Assembly: GCA_023411175.1 (NCBI GenBank)
Contig: JAEYPB010000057.1
Span: 1 to 18,592 of the forward strand
Direction of reading: 5' to 3'
DNA: 18,592 bases
Origin: Bacillota bacterium
GTDB lineage: Bacteria; Bacillota; Clostridia; Christensenellales; Aristaeellaceae
Shown: positions 1 to 6,496 of the stretch, piece by piece
Position numbering within the stretch: the first letter of the stretch is position 1
Layout of the letters: each line of letters starts with the position of its first letter
The notes under the pieces: generated by a model
Database searches by the model: none
What the model saw: only the letters and a program-made list of their open reading frames with translations
What the model was told of the DNA's origin: nothing
Program-made: the position numbers and the translations under genes

Positions 1-15
1 TACCCATACCCGCAT

Positions 16-90
<75 letters not shown>

Positions 91-92
91 GC

Positions 93-123
93 ACAGGATT
101 CGCGATAGCGAGTCCTGTTTTTT
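93..123 (+). terminator. Rho-independent terminator of tRNA-Asn (first)
   Basis: An 11-bp stem pairs 93-103 (ACAGGATTCGC) with 108-118 (GCGAGTCCTGT), with one T-G pair and a GATA loop. A run of six T ends at 123. It starts three bases after the tRNA CCA. Confidence 0.85.
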
Positions 124-126
124 GAA

Positions 127-155
127 AACCCGCTTCATGTGCGGGTTCTTTTTTT
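127..155 (+). terminator. Rho-independent terminator of tRNA-Asn (second, tandem)
   Basis: AACCCGC (127-133) pairs with GCGGGTT (141-147), followed by a T-rich tract (148-155). It lies four bases after the first terminator and probably acts as backup. Confidence 0.85.
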
Positions 156-343
156 ACCCGCAACGAGAGGTTGCTGGCGGTTTCGTTTATTCAAGCGAAG
201 CGAAGTCTACTGGTAATAGGGAGCTATTGTAGTGTTGGCGGTATACGTTGTAAAATGAGATATACACGTCTACTGCTTCGTTCACCATGAAGTAGCAAAA
301 GTGGATTTGCCTGTGCCAAGGGCTGTTCCTCGAATGAGGACAC
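156..343. other. Intergenic, no gene recognised
   Basis: This AT-richer stretch lies between the tRNA terminators and the promoter of the secreted-protein gene. It holds small inverted repeats such as CAAC/GTTG (160-172), GTATA/TATAC (about 241-265) and TCCTC/GAGGA (about 327-340). Open frames through it are short or antisense and lack a good ribosome binding site. I could not identify an RNA family or a gene remnant with confidence. Confidence 0.5.
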
Positions 344-372
344 TTGTCTATTATGACGCACTATGGTAAAAT
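344..372 (+). promoter_or_regulatory. Sigma-A-type promoter of the secreted-protein gene
   Basis: A -35 box TTGTCT (344-349) and a -10 box TAAAAT (367-372) are separated by exactly 17 bp. TGG directly before the -10 gives an extended -10. Transcription would begin near 379, about 30 bases before the chosen start codon. Confidence 0.7.
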
Positions 373-407
373 ATAGATAAAGCGTAACATTGAAGGGAGA
401 GCTCCTG

Positions 408-1355
408 ATGAAAAAGACCATCCGCGCAATCCTCTCGCTTTGCTTCGCCCTCCTCCTTTGCATAACCTTCCTAGTCCCCGCATATGCGCAAGAGATGCCT
501 ATCACCGGCCTTGTTCTGGTTGGGAACCTTCCGCGCGAGGCGGACATCATTCTAAATCGCTCAGACGAGCAAGGCAATTACGTGGAAGAGTTGATGACAT
601 TTGAAGGCGCCATCAAATTGGTGACGCTACGGCAAAAAGTGGATGAAACACACCCCCTTGAGATGCCGATTAATGATTTCCTGTCGGACTATTTTGAAGA
701 CATGCGCGAAGATGAGCTGCTGGAAGCGAACCCTGTCGCTGCTTATCCCAGTGAGCGGATCCGCTTCACAACCGGTTCTGAGGAGGATACTGCCGTAATT
801 GATGCGGTGCTGATCCGGACCGATGAATTCTACTTCGCGTTCTGGGCAGACACCCAGATCGACATTTACTCTGGATATCGAGATCAGTTTGAAGAAGGAG
901 AAGTGCCGGAACTGATAGACCAGTGGGTTGAATCACTTGACTTGTTTGATTCCGACGAATCAGTTGAAGTCAAGCCGACCGGAGACGACTCTGGCGATCA
1001 AAACGCCGATGACAGTGAACCGCCGTATTGGAATGGCCTCGATTTCGGGCCAAACCTTGAATACGCAGAAGATTATGTATCCATGGGCGACCCCGGAGAC
1101 TACTTAAACCCCGCCGAAGCAGCTAGGTTGACATTCGACACGATGCGGGACAAAGGCAATGTCCCTGAATACAGCGACAGCGCGCAGTATACGATGACAC
1201 TGGTCGACATAGCAGACGTCATGGGCGAAGAGTGCTATGTATATCGGCTGGACGTTGAGAGTCCGGACGGCACGATTGGCGCCGCCTATGCTTACGCCTA
1301 TCAGAGCGGAAGCATTTATATGCAAGGCCATGGCGGGCAATGGGTGCAGCCATAA
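408..1355 (+). CDS. Secreted protein of unknown function with two domains
   Basis: This 315-residue protein begins with a classical signal peptide: MKKT, a hydrophobic core at about 7-24, and a likely signal peptidase I site AYA|QE near residue 27. There is no lipobox cysteine, so it is probably released or wall-associated. I chose ATG 408 over the in-frame TTG at 390 because AAGGGAGAG (393-400) sits 7 bases before the ATG and lies inside the longer version. After the signal peptide comes a mixed alpha/beta domain (about 30-175), an Asp/Glu-rich linker (about 178-205) and a C-terminal domain (about 205-315) with a GEECYVYRL segment and a Tyr/Gly-rich end. I do not recognise the family and assign no function. 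It is a single-gene unit with its own promoter, and the next terminator is at 1651. The gene looks less GC-rich than the ATPase operon downstream. Confidence 0.85.
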   Translation: MKKTIRAILSLCFALLLCITFLVPAYAQEMPITGLVLVGNLPREADIILNRSDEQGNYVEELMTFEGAIKLVTLRQKVDETHPLEMPINDFLSDYFEDMREDELLEANPVAAYPSERIRFTTGSEEDTAVIDAVLIRTDEFYFAFWADTQIDIYSGYRDQFEEGEVPELIDQWVESLDLFDSDESVEVKPTGDDSGDQNADDSEPPYWNGLDFGPNLEYAEDYVSMGDPGDYLNPAEAARLTFDTMRDKGNVPEYSDSAQYTMTLVDIADVMGEECYVYRLDVESPDGTIGAAYAYAYQSGSIYMQGHGGQWVQP

Positions 1356-1403
1356 GGGCTCGGAGTCGGAGCCATCCCCAAAACACGACTTGATTCCCCT
1401 GGC

Positions 1404-1433
1404 TTGAGGCGTAGCGCGGAGGGAATCTATATT
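1404..1433 (+). promoter_or_regulatory. Candidate promoter inside the 3' non-coding region
   Basis: TTGAGG (1404-1409) and TATATT (1428-1433) are spaced by 18 bp. This would start a transcript near 1440 that runs through the hairpin-rich stretch to the terminator at 1651-1685. It overlaps a GATTCCC/GGGAATC inverted repeat (1392-1398 with 1421-1427), so part of the match may be coincidental. Confidence 0.35.
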
Positions 1434-1439
1434 GGCGAC

Positions 1440-1687
1440 GATGGGAATCACGAAGAAATGGATCGCCGGTTGAGATTGGGCGCCGCTCCATTTCTCTCTT
1501 GAGATGCTCTTCGCCGATGGGTCTTCCACCCAAGGCGAGTATCCTGCCATCCGCCTCTCTCGACTTGCCTCCCGGGGGGTCAGGCAGCATTGCTGTCGTG
1601 AGAGAAGGGTTTTAAGGACAACACCAGGATCGCGCCAGAGGAGCTATGAGGCCCGCAATTCTCTTTTGAGCGTTGCGGGCTTTTTCT
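1440..1687 (+). ncRNA. Candidate structured non-coding RNA of unknown class
   Basis: No convincing gene lies between 1356 and 1875, but this part folds into successive helices. AGAAATGGA (1454-1462) pairs with TCCATTTCT (1487-1495), enclosing CGCC/GGCG (1464-1467 with 1479-1482). TCGCC/GGCGA (1511-1515 with 1534-1538) encloses GGGT/ACCC. CTCTC-T-CGAC (1555-1564) pairs with GTCG-T-GAGAG (1595-1604) and encloses TGCCT/AGGCA (1566-1570 with 1582-1586). A strong terminator ends it. I tested it by eye for RNase P, tmRNA, SRP, 6S, T-box and common riboswitch signatures and found none. It could instead be a structured 3' UTR of the secreted-protein gene. The strand is inferred from the terminator and the candidate promoter. 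Confidence 0.4.
1651..1685 (+). terminator. Rho-independent terminator
   Basis: GCCCGCAA (1651-1658) pairs with TTGCGGGC (1673-1680), with an inner CTC-TTTT-GAG hairpin, followed by TTTTT (1681-1685). It ends the secreted-protein transcript and/or the candidate RNA before it. Confidence 0.9.
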
Positions 1688-1794
1688 CGACCTTTGTTCG
1701 CACTTTCTTATGGAATTGGAAAGGAACCATTCGGCTAGTGGCGCGGGCCAGAAACGGAAAGATTTTCGCATGGTGCGCACGACGCGGTCGAATG

Positions 1795-1803
1795 TGGTAA
1801 AAT
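1795..1803 (+). promoter_or_regulatory. Extended -10 promoter of the GNAT gene
   Basis: TGG followed by TAAAAT (1798-1803) is an extended -10, identical in nine bases to the element before the secreted-protein gene (364-372). No good -35 is visible at the right distance. It lies about 70 bases before the start codon. Confidence 0.5.
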
Positions 1804-1875
1804 GTGCGGTGTGAGCCGTCGGGATGCGCGGATTTGCGCGAGCCGGTGAATTTTCCATCTGTAAGGGTGGGCAAA

Positions 1876-2817
1876 ATGAAACTGCAAAACCCATGGATCA
1901 AACTGACCGGTTCTCTGAATCAGGACGATGCAAACCGAATCGCGGCGCTTGAAGCGGCATGTGCCCGGACGGACCAGGTGGCTTTTAAGCTGGAGCTTCC
2001 GTATAAGCTGGGCGTCGCCGCAGGTGCGGAGCTTTCGGAGAAAGCGCCGGACACGAACGAGCTGATGTACTTTGACGGCGAGCGTCTCATCGGATATATC
2101 GGCATCGGTTGCTTTGGTGGACATGGCTCTCCGCCGGAGCTCATGGGCATGGTGGACCCGGAATACAGAGGGCAGGGAGTCTTCTCGGTGCTTCATAGCC
2201 TTGCAATTTCAGATTTGAAGCGCAGGGGCTGCGATAAAGCGTTGCTGCTCTCGGACGGAAGCTCGGTTTCCGGGCTACGGTTCATTCAAAAAATCGGAGC
2301 GGCGCGGGATCATTCGGAATACGAGATGTACCTGAAGCGTGCGGGTGAGAGCCGAGATAATCTGGTTTCCGGCATCAAGCTTCGCAAAGCCAGCAACGCC
2401 GATGCGAAGGAGGTGGCGAGGCAGAACGCCATTTACTTCGGAGACGAACACGTAGACGATGCGGAAGGGGCGCGTGTGCTCTTGCTTCCCGAGGAGGAGG
2501 AAAAGCGCGGCATGACCATCTTTCTGGCGGAACGGTGCGGACAAGCCGTCGGAAAGGTTCATCTGCAGCTAATTGACGGCTTGGGCGGCATATACGGTCT
2601 GGGCGTGCTGCCGGAGCACCGAAAAAAAGGTCTTGGCCGGGCAATCCTGACGATGGCCGTGCAATGGCTGAAAGGCGCGGGCGCTCAAGAGGTTATGCTG
2701 CAGGTGGTGACGGATAACCTGAACGCATTGCGCTTGTACGAATCCTGCGGATTCGAGACGACTTCTGTCATGGAGTATTATGGATTGCCCTTGTACAGAT
2801 GCGATGTATGCCCTTAG
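1876..2817 (+). CDS. Tandem-GNAT N-acetyltransferase family protein
   Basis: This 313-residue cytoplasmic protein has two GNAT (Gcn5-related acetyltransferase) domains. The N-terminal one has the acetyl-CoA-binding motif A at about 93-103 (VDPEYRGQGVF). The C-terminal one has a stronger motif A at 244-255 (VLPEHRKKGLGR) and the motif B region at 278-293 with NxNALRLYExCGF, typical of an intact fold. GNAT proteins transfer an acyl group from CoA to an amine. The substrate cannot be read from the sequence. I chose ATG 1876 because AAGGGTGG (1863-1870) lies five bases upstream. The in-frame GTG at 1804 overlaps the predicted -10 and adds 24 unconvincing residues. It appears monocistronic and is separated from the ATPase operon by about 190 bp. 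Confidence 0.88.
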   Translation: MKLQNPWIKLTGSLNQDDANRIAALEAACARTDQVAFKLELPYKLGVAAGAELSEKAPDTNELMYFDGERLIGYIGIGCFGGHGSPPELMGMVDPEYRGQGVFSVLHSLAISDLKRRGCDKALLLSDGSSVSGLRFIQKIGAARDHSEYEMYLKRAGESRDNLVSGIKLRKASNADAKEVARQNAIYFGDEHVDDAEGARVLLLPEEEEKRGMTIFLAERCGQAVGKVHLQLIDGLGGIYGLGVLPEHRKKGLGRAILTMAVQWLKGAGAQEVMLQVVTDNLNALRLYESCGFETTSVMEYYGLPLYRCDVCP

Positions 2818-2834
2818 CGCCTCGGCATTGTGCC

Positions 2835-2875
2835 GTTTTCCTGGGTATGCCGCGAAGCAGGGGCGTCAGGAAAAC
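2835..2875. repeat. Inverted repeat between the GNAT gene and the ATPase operon
   Basis: GTTTTCCTG (2835-2843) is perfectly complementary to CAGGAAAAC (2867-2875), and inside it a GCC/GGC pairing is possible. No T tract follows on either strand, so it is not a standard terminator. It may serve as the 3' end of the GNAT mRNA, as a processing hairpin or as a regulatory element. Confidence 0.55.
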
Positions 2876-2956
2876 ACAAAAAGCATGATGTTGAACATAC
2901 GGCTTGTCGAAAGAGTACAAATAGTAGTTTTGCCCCTGTGCGGGGGACTGGAAATT

Positions 2957-2965
2957 TGGTATAAT
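2957..2965 (+). promoter_or_regulatory. Promoter of the V-ATPase operon (extended -10)
   Basis: TGG followed by a perfect TATAAT (2960-2965) is an extended -10. The hexamer 17 bp upstream (TGTGCG) is a poor -35. It overlaps a small CCCC-TGTGC-GGGG hairpin (2933-2945) that could be a protein binding site. Transcription would begin near 2972, leaving a leader of about 40 bases. Confidence 0.65.
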
Positions 2966-3011
2966 ATACAAAGTTGGATTTTTGGCATTAGTGGTGTAAA
3001 GAGGTGGGCGC

Positions 3012-3326
3012 ATGCAGTCCAGTGCGATTGACGCAATCCGGCAGGCGGAGCAGAAGGCGGATGAGTTGCTGCGCGGCGCTTCGGAAGAGGCGCAGCGCAT
3101 CCGGGAGGAGGCCGAGACCGGAGCGGCGAAGAACGACAGCGCCGCGCGGCAGGCGGCAGACAGCATCGCGGAAGCCATGCTGGATCTGGCGCGCTCAAAA
3201 GCGGAGAGCGCGGAAGCGGCGGCGCGCGAAGCACTGAAGCAGGAGCTTGATGCGCTGGACGCATCGGTCGCCGAGCGGCGTCCGGCCGCGGTTGAGAGCA
3301 TTCTCCGGCTGATCGGAGACCGCTGA
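3012..3326 (+). CDS. ntpF: V-type ATPase subunit G-like peripheral-stalk protein
   Basis: This 104-residue protein is Ala/Glu/Arg-rich and almost entirely helical coiled coil, with no membrane segment. That is what the G (also called H) peripheral-stalk subunit looks like. It pairs with subunit E to form the stator stalk holding the A3B3 head against subunit I. Sequence conservation in this family is weak, so the call rests on size, coiled-coil character and its place as first gene directly before subunit I, as in the E. hirae ntp operon (ntpF there). ATG 3012 has AGAGGTGGG (3000-3008) in front. The second frame over the same bases is a shadow. Confidence 0.82.
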   Translation: MQSSAIDAIRQAEQKADELLRGASEEAQRIREEAETGAAKNDSAARQAADSIAEAMLDLARSKAESAEAAAREALKQELDALDASVAERRPAAVESILRLIGDR

Positions 3327-3363
3327 ATTTGGCGCATTTCATCGAAAGGGGCGAACGCAGGCA

Positions 3364-5379
3364 ATGGCTGTCGTAAAAATGGACCGGATCTGTGTCTGCG
3401 CGCTGAAAAAAGACCGGAAGCGGCTGCTGGAGTTCCTGCAGCGGCAGGGAAGCGTCGAGGTGTCGAAGGCGAAGCCGGACGAACGGTTTTCAGCGATAGA
3501 CACGGCCGCTTCCTGCGCTCTTTTTGAAAAGAACGCGAAGACCGCCGCTTCCGCGGCGGAGATACTGAACCGCTACTGCCCGGAGAAGTCTTCCGCTCTG
3601 AGCTTTTTAAGCGGGCGCAAGGTGTTGACCGTCGAGGAGAGCGACGCCTTTGCGGCGCGGTGGAGCGAGCGCATGAGCGCCGCGGAGCGCATTCTCTCGC
3701 TGGAGCGGGAGGTCGCCCAGGCGCAGGCCGAAATCCTGAAGCTCGAAGCCGCGGAGGAGGCGCTGGTTCCGTGGCTCGATCTGCCGGTACCGCTGTCCTT
3801 TCAGGGGACGTCCAGGGTCAGCGGATGGGTCGGCTCCGTTCAGGGTGAGCATAGCGAAGCCGACTTGCTTCGCGAGATGACGCAGGCGGTGCCGACGCTC
3901 GGCCCGGTGCATGTTGAGGTCATCCACGCCTCCAAGGAGATGACCAGCTTCTACCTGATGGCGCTGAAACACGACGCGAAGGGCGTGGAGGAGGCGCTCG
4001 CCGCGCTGGGCTTTGCAAGGCCGCAGAGCCTGTCCTCGCGCGTACCTGCGGTGGCGCTGGAGCGTCTGAAGGAGAAGAAGCGGAACGCACGGGCGCGCAT
4101 CGACGCGTCCACGGCGGAGATCAAGGGCTTCGAACCGCTGCGCGCGGAGCTCAGGCTGCTCGAGGATTACCTGCGAATGCGCGCTGAAAAGTACGATACG
4201 CTGGAGCGGCTGGGCCAGTCCAGACACGCGCTGGTGCTTACGGGCTATGTACCCCACGAGGATGCCGCCGCGCTGGAAAAGCGGCTGACAGACCGGTTTG
4301 ACTGCGTGGTGGAGCTTTCTTCCGCGGCGGAAGACCCCGACATGCCCATCAAGCTGAAAAACCGCCCCTATGCTGCCGCCACAGAGACGGTGCTGGAGAA
4401 CTACAACCTGCCCGCCGGCACGGAGATCGACCCGTCGCCGGTGATGAGCTTCTTCTATTATCTGATGTTTGGCCTGATGCTGTCGGATGCGGGGTACGGC
4501 CTCATTCTGGTCGCCGTCTGCGCGGTTCTGCCGGTTCTCTACCCCAACATGGAGGACTCATGGCGTCGGACGCTGCGCATGTACTTCTGGTGCGGCCTGT
4601 CCACGGTATTCTGGGGTGTGATGTTTTCCAGCTACTTCGGCGATGCGATCAGCGTGGTCTCTTCCACCTTTTTCGGGCGTGCGGTTACGATACCGCCAGT
4701 GTGGTTTCTGCCGCTGGAGCAGCCGATGCGGCTTTTGGTTTTCTGCCTCGGCATCGGCATCGTACACCTGGTGACCGGATACGTAATGAAGGCCCGGAAC
4801 CTCGCAGCCCACGGGAAATACCTGGACATCCTCTACGACTGCGGCTACCCGGTCGGCTTCATGGCGGGCTTTCTTCTGGTTCTGATGGGCAGCGAGATGT
4901 TCCGCGACATGGCGGGCTTTGCACTTCCGCTCCCCGGCTGGCTGAACCAGGGATGCCTGCTCCTCTCGGGGGCGTGCGCGCTGGGCATCGTGCTGACCGG
5001 CGGGCGCGAGAGCAAGAGCTGGGTCAAGCGCATCCTGAAGGGGCTGTACGCGGCGTACAACGTAGTCGCGGGCTGGCTGAGCGACATCCTTTCGTACTCG
5101 CGCCTTCTGGCGCTGGGGCTTGCGACGGGCGTCATCGCTTCGGTGTTCAATTCGCTGGGTGCGATGGCTGGCGGGAGTGTCCTTGGCGCGGTGATGTTCA
5201 TCGTGGTATTCCTGATCGGGCAGACGCTCAACATGGGCATCAACATCCTTGGCGCGTACGTGCACTCCAACAGGCTGGAGTATGTGGAATTCTTCGGGAA
5301 GTTCTACGAAGGGACGGGCAGAAAGTTCCAGCCCTTCGGCGTACATACAAAGCACTACAAATTTGAGGAGGAGACTTGA
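3364..5379 (+). CDS. ntpI: V-type ATPase subunit I (membrane stator, a-subunit homologue)
   Basis: At 671 residues this is the usual length. The hydrophilic N-terminal half (1 to about 355) binds the peripheral stalks. The C-terminal half, from about residue 360, holds seven or eight membrane helices forming the ion half-channels next to the K ring. The start MAVVKM is typical of the family. The segment ILSYSRLLALGLA carries Arg580, which aligns with the essential arginine of a-subunits (Arg735 in yeast Vph1). The late HSNRLEYVEFFGKFYEG motif is also typical. ATG 3364 is preceded by AAAGGGGCG about 11 bases upstream, 37 bp after the stalk gene. The protein looks intact, with no frameshift. 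Confidence 0.95.
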   Translation: MAVVKMDRICVCALKKDRKRLLEFLQRQGSVEVSKAKPDERFSAIDTAASCALFEKNAKTAASAAEILNRYCPEKSSALSFLSGRKVLTVEESDAFAARWSERMSAAERILSLEREVAQAQAEILKLEAAEEALVPWLDLPVPLSFQGTSRVSGWVGSVQGEHSEADLLREMTQAVPTLGPVHVEVIHASKEMTSFYLMALKHDAKGVEEALAALGFARPQSLSSRVPAVALERLKEKKRNARARIDASTAEIKGFEPLRAELRLLEDYLRMRAEKYDTLERLGQSRHALVLTGYVPHEDAAALEKRLTDRFDCVVELSSAAEDPDMPIKLKNRPYAAATETVLENYNLPAGTEIDPSPVMSFFYYLMFGLMLSDAGYGLILVAVCAVLPVLYPNMEDSWRRTLRMYFWCGLSTVFWGVMFSSYFGDAISVVSSTFFGRAVTIPPVWFLPLEQPMRLLVFCLGIGIVHLVTGYVMKARNLAAHGKYLDILYDCGYPVGFMAGFLLVLMGSEMFRDMAGFALPLPGWLNQGCLLLSGACALGIVLTGGRESKSWVKRILKGLYAAYNVVAGWLSDILSYSRLLALGLATGVIASVFNSLGAMAGGSVLGAVMFIVVFLIGQTLNMGINILGAYVHSNRLEYVEFFGKFYEGTGRKFQPFGVHTKHYKFEEET

Positions 5380-5381
5380 GG

Positions 5382-5864
5382 ATGGATTCATTTGGCATTT
5401 TCTTTGCGGTTCTTGGGATGGCGCTGGCGGCGCTTCTGCCGGGGATAGCTTCTTCCATCGGGGTCAGCCAGGCGGGCCAGGCGGCTGCCGGCGTCGTGAC
5501 GGATGATCCGTCGAAGTTCAGCAAGGTGCTGATTCTGCAGCTGCTTCCGGGCACCCAGGGCATCTACGGGCTTCTGATCGCCTTCGTCACCATGCTCAAC
5601 ATCGGCCTCCTCGGCGGCTCCGCCAACATCTCGCTGGTCAAGGGAATGAGTTACCTTGCCGCATGTCTCCCGATGGCCATCGTCGGCTGGATGTCCGCGA
5701 TCTATCAGGGCAAGGCCGCCATCGCCAGCATCAACCTGGTTTCAAAGCGCCCCGACCAGTTCGGCAAGTCCATGATCTTTCCGGCGATGGTCGAGACCTA
5801 CGCGATCCTCGCGCTTTTGATCAGCCTTCTGGGCGTAATGAACGTCACCAATTTGCCCGTTTGA
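5382..5864 (+). CDS. ntpK: V-type ATPase subunit K (proteolipid rotor ring), Na+-type ligand set
   Basis: This 160-residue protein has four membrane helices, a duplicated c-subunit hairpin. The ion-binding Glu138 lies in helix 4 (PAMVETYAI), and the first hairpin has no carboxylate, as in other V-type rotors. Leu55, Thr58, Gln59, Tyr62, Gln109 and Glu138 match in order and spacing the Na+-site residues of E. hirae NtpK (Leu61, Thr64, Gln65, Tyr68, Gln110, Glu139), known from its crystal structure. Na+ coupling is therefore the best prediction, though it is an inference. I chose ATG 5382 because GAGGAGGAG (5365-5373) lies eight bases upstream. A TTG at 5376 overlaps the stop of ntpI. The stop of this gene is inside the ribosome binding site of the next. 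Confidence 0.95.
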   Translation: MDSFGIFFAVLGMALAALLPGIASSIGVSQAGQAAAGVVTDDPSKFSKVLILQLLPGTQGIYGLLIAFVTMLNIGLLGGSANISLVKGMSYLAACLPMAIVGWMSAIYQGKAAIASINLVSKRPDQFGKSMIFPAMVETYAILALLISLLGVMNVTNLPV

Positions 5865-5875
5865 GGAGGTCTACC

Positions 5876-6466
5876 ATGGCCGGCCTTGATACCATTACGA
5901 AGACCATTCTGGAAGAAGCGGGCGCCGAAGCACAGGCGATTCTGGAGCGCGCCCGCACGGATGCTGCGCGCGTTCTCGCCGAAGCCAAGTCCGTAACCGA
6001 CGGCGACTGCGAAAAAATCGTGGAAGCCGGGCGGCAGCGCGCCGAGGACATCCGCCTTCGGGCCGAGGGAGATGTCGCCATGGAGCGGCGTCGGGCGCTT
6101 CTCGAGCGCAAGCAGCGGCTCTTGGACGATGCGGTCCGCGCGGCGCGGGAAGCGGTGCTCAATGAACCCGCGGACAGATATTTCGGATTTCTGATCCGCC
6201 TGGCCCAGAACAGCGCAGAAAAGGGCGTCGGCATCATGTACCTGTCGAAGCGGGACCTCGCCCGCCTGCCGGAGGGCTTTCACCAGGCGCTGAACCGGGC
6301 GCTGCCCGATGGTGCGGAGATCGACATCGCGTCGGTCGCCCGTCCGATTGACGGCGGGTTCATCCTGAAGTACGGAGACATCGAGCAGAACTGCTCGCTG
6401 GCGGCGATCTTCGACGAGAACCGGGAGCGGATTCTCGACACCGCCCGCGAGGCGCTGTTTGACTAG
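5876..6466 (+). CDS. ntpE: V-type ATPase subunit E (peripheral stalk)
   Basis: The protein has 196 residues. Residues 1 to about 100 form a long Ala/Glu/Arg-rich helix that pairs with the G subunit as peripheral stalk. The C-terminal part (about 100-196) is the globular domain that caps the non-catalytic B subunits, with the family-like segment PIDGGFILKYGDIEQNCS. The open frame extends upstream into ntpK, but ATG 5876 has an excellent AGGAGGT (5864-5870) five bases ahead and starts just after the ntpK stop. It is translationally close-coupled to ntpK. Confidence 0.93.
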   Translation: MAGLDTITKTILEEAGAEAQAILERARTDAARVLAEAKSVTDGDCEKIVEAGRQRAEDIRLRAEGDVAMERRRALLERKQRLLDDAVRAAREAVLNEPADRYFGFLIRLAQNSAEKGVGIMYLSKRDLARLPEGFHQALNRALPDGAEIDIASVARPIDGGFILKYGDIEQNCSLAAIFDENRERILDTAREALFD

Positions 6467-6496
6467 CCGAAAACCCGCGCAAAGGAGGCAGGCGCT

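Noticed and set aside
224..577. Minus-strand open frame of 117 codons over the secreted-protein promoter
   Set aside because: No ribosome binding site, low-complexity composition, and it overlaps the better supported plus-strand gene and promoter.
1104..1590. Minus-strand open frames across the 3' part of the secreted-protein gene and the hairpin region
   Set aside because: They run through strong hairpins, lack ribosome binding sites and overlap a supported gene. The strand of the terminator argues for plus-strand RNA.
1357..1690. Known RNA families (RNase P, tmRNA, SRP, 6S, T-box, common riboswitches)
   Set aside because: Their hallmark motifs were not found by eye. The GGTCAGG near 1578 lacks the GGAAG loop expected for SRP RNA.
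1504..1800. Plus-strand 98-codon open frame
   Set aside because: It passes straight through the terminator at 1651-1685 and has no ribosome binding site.
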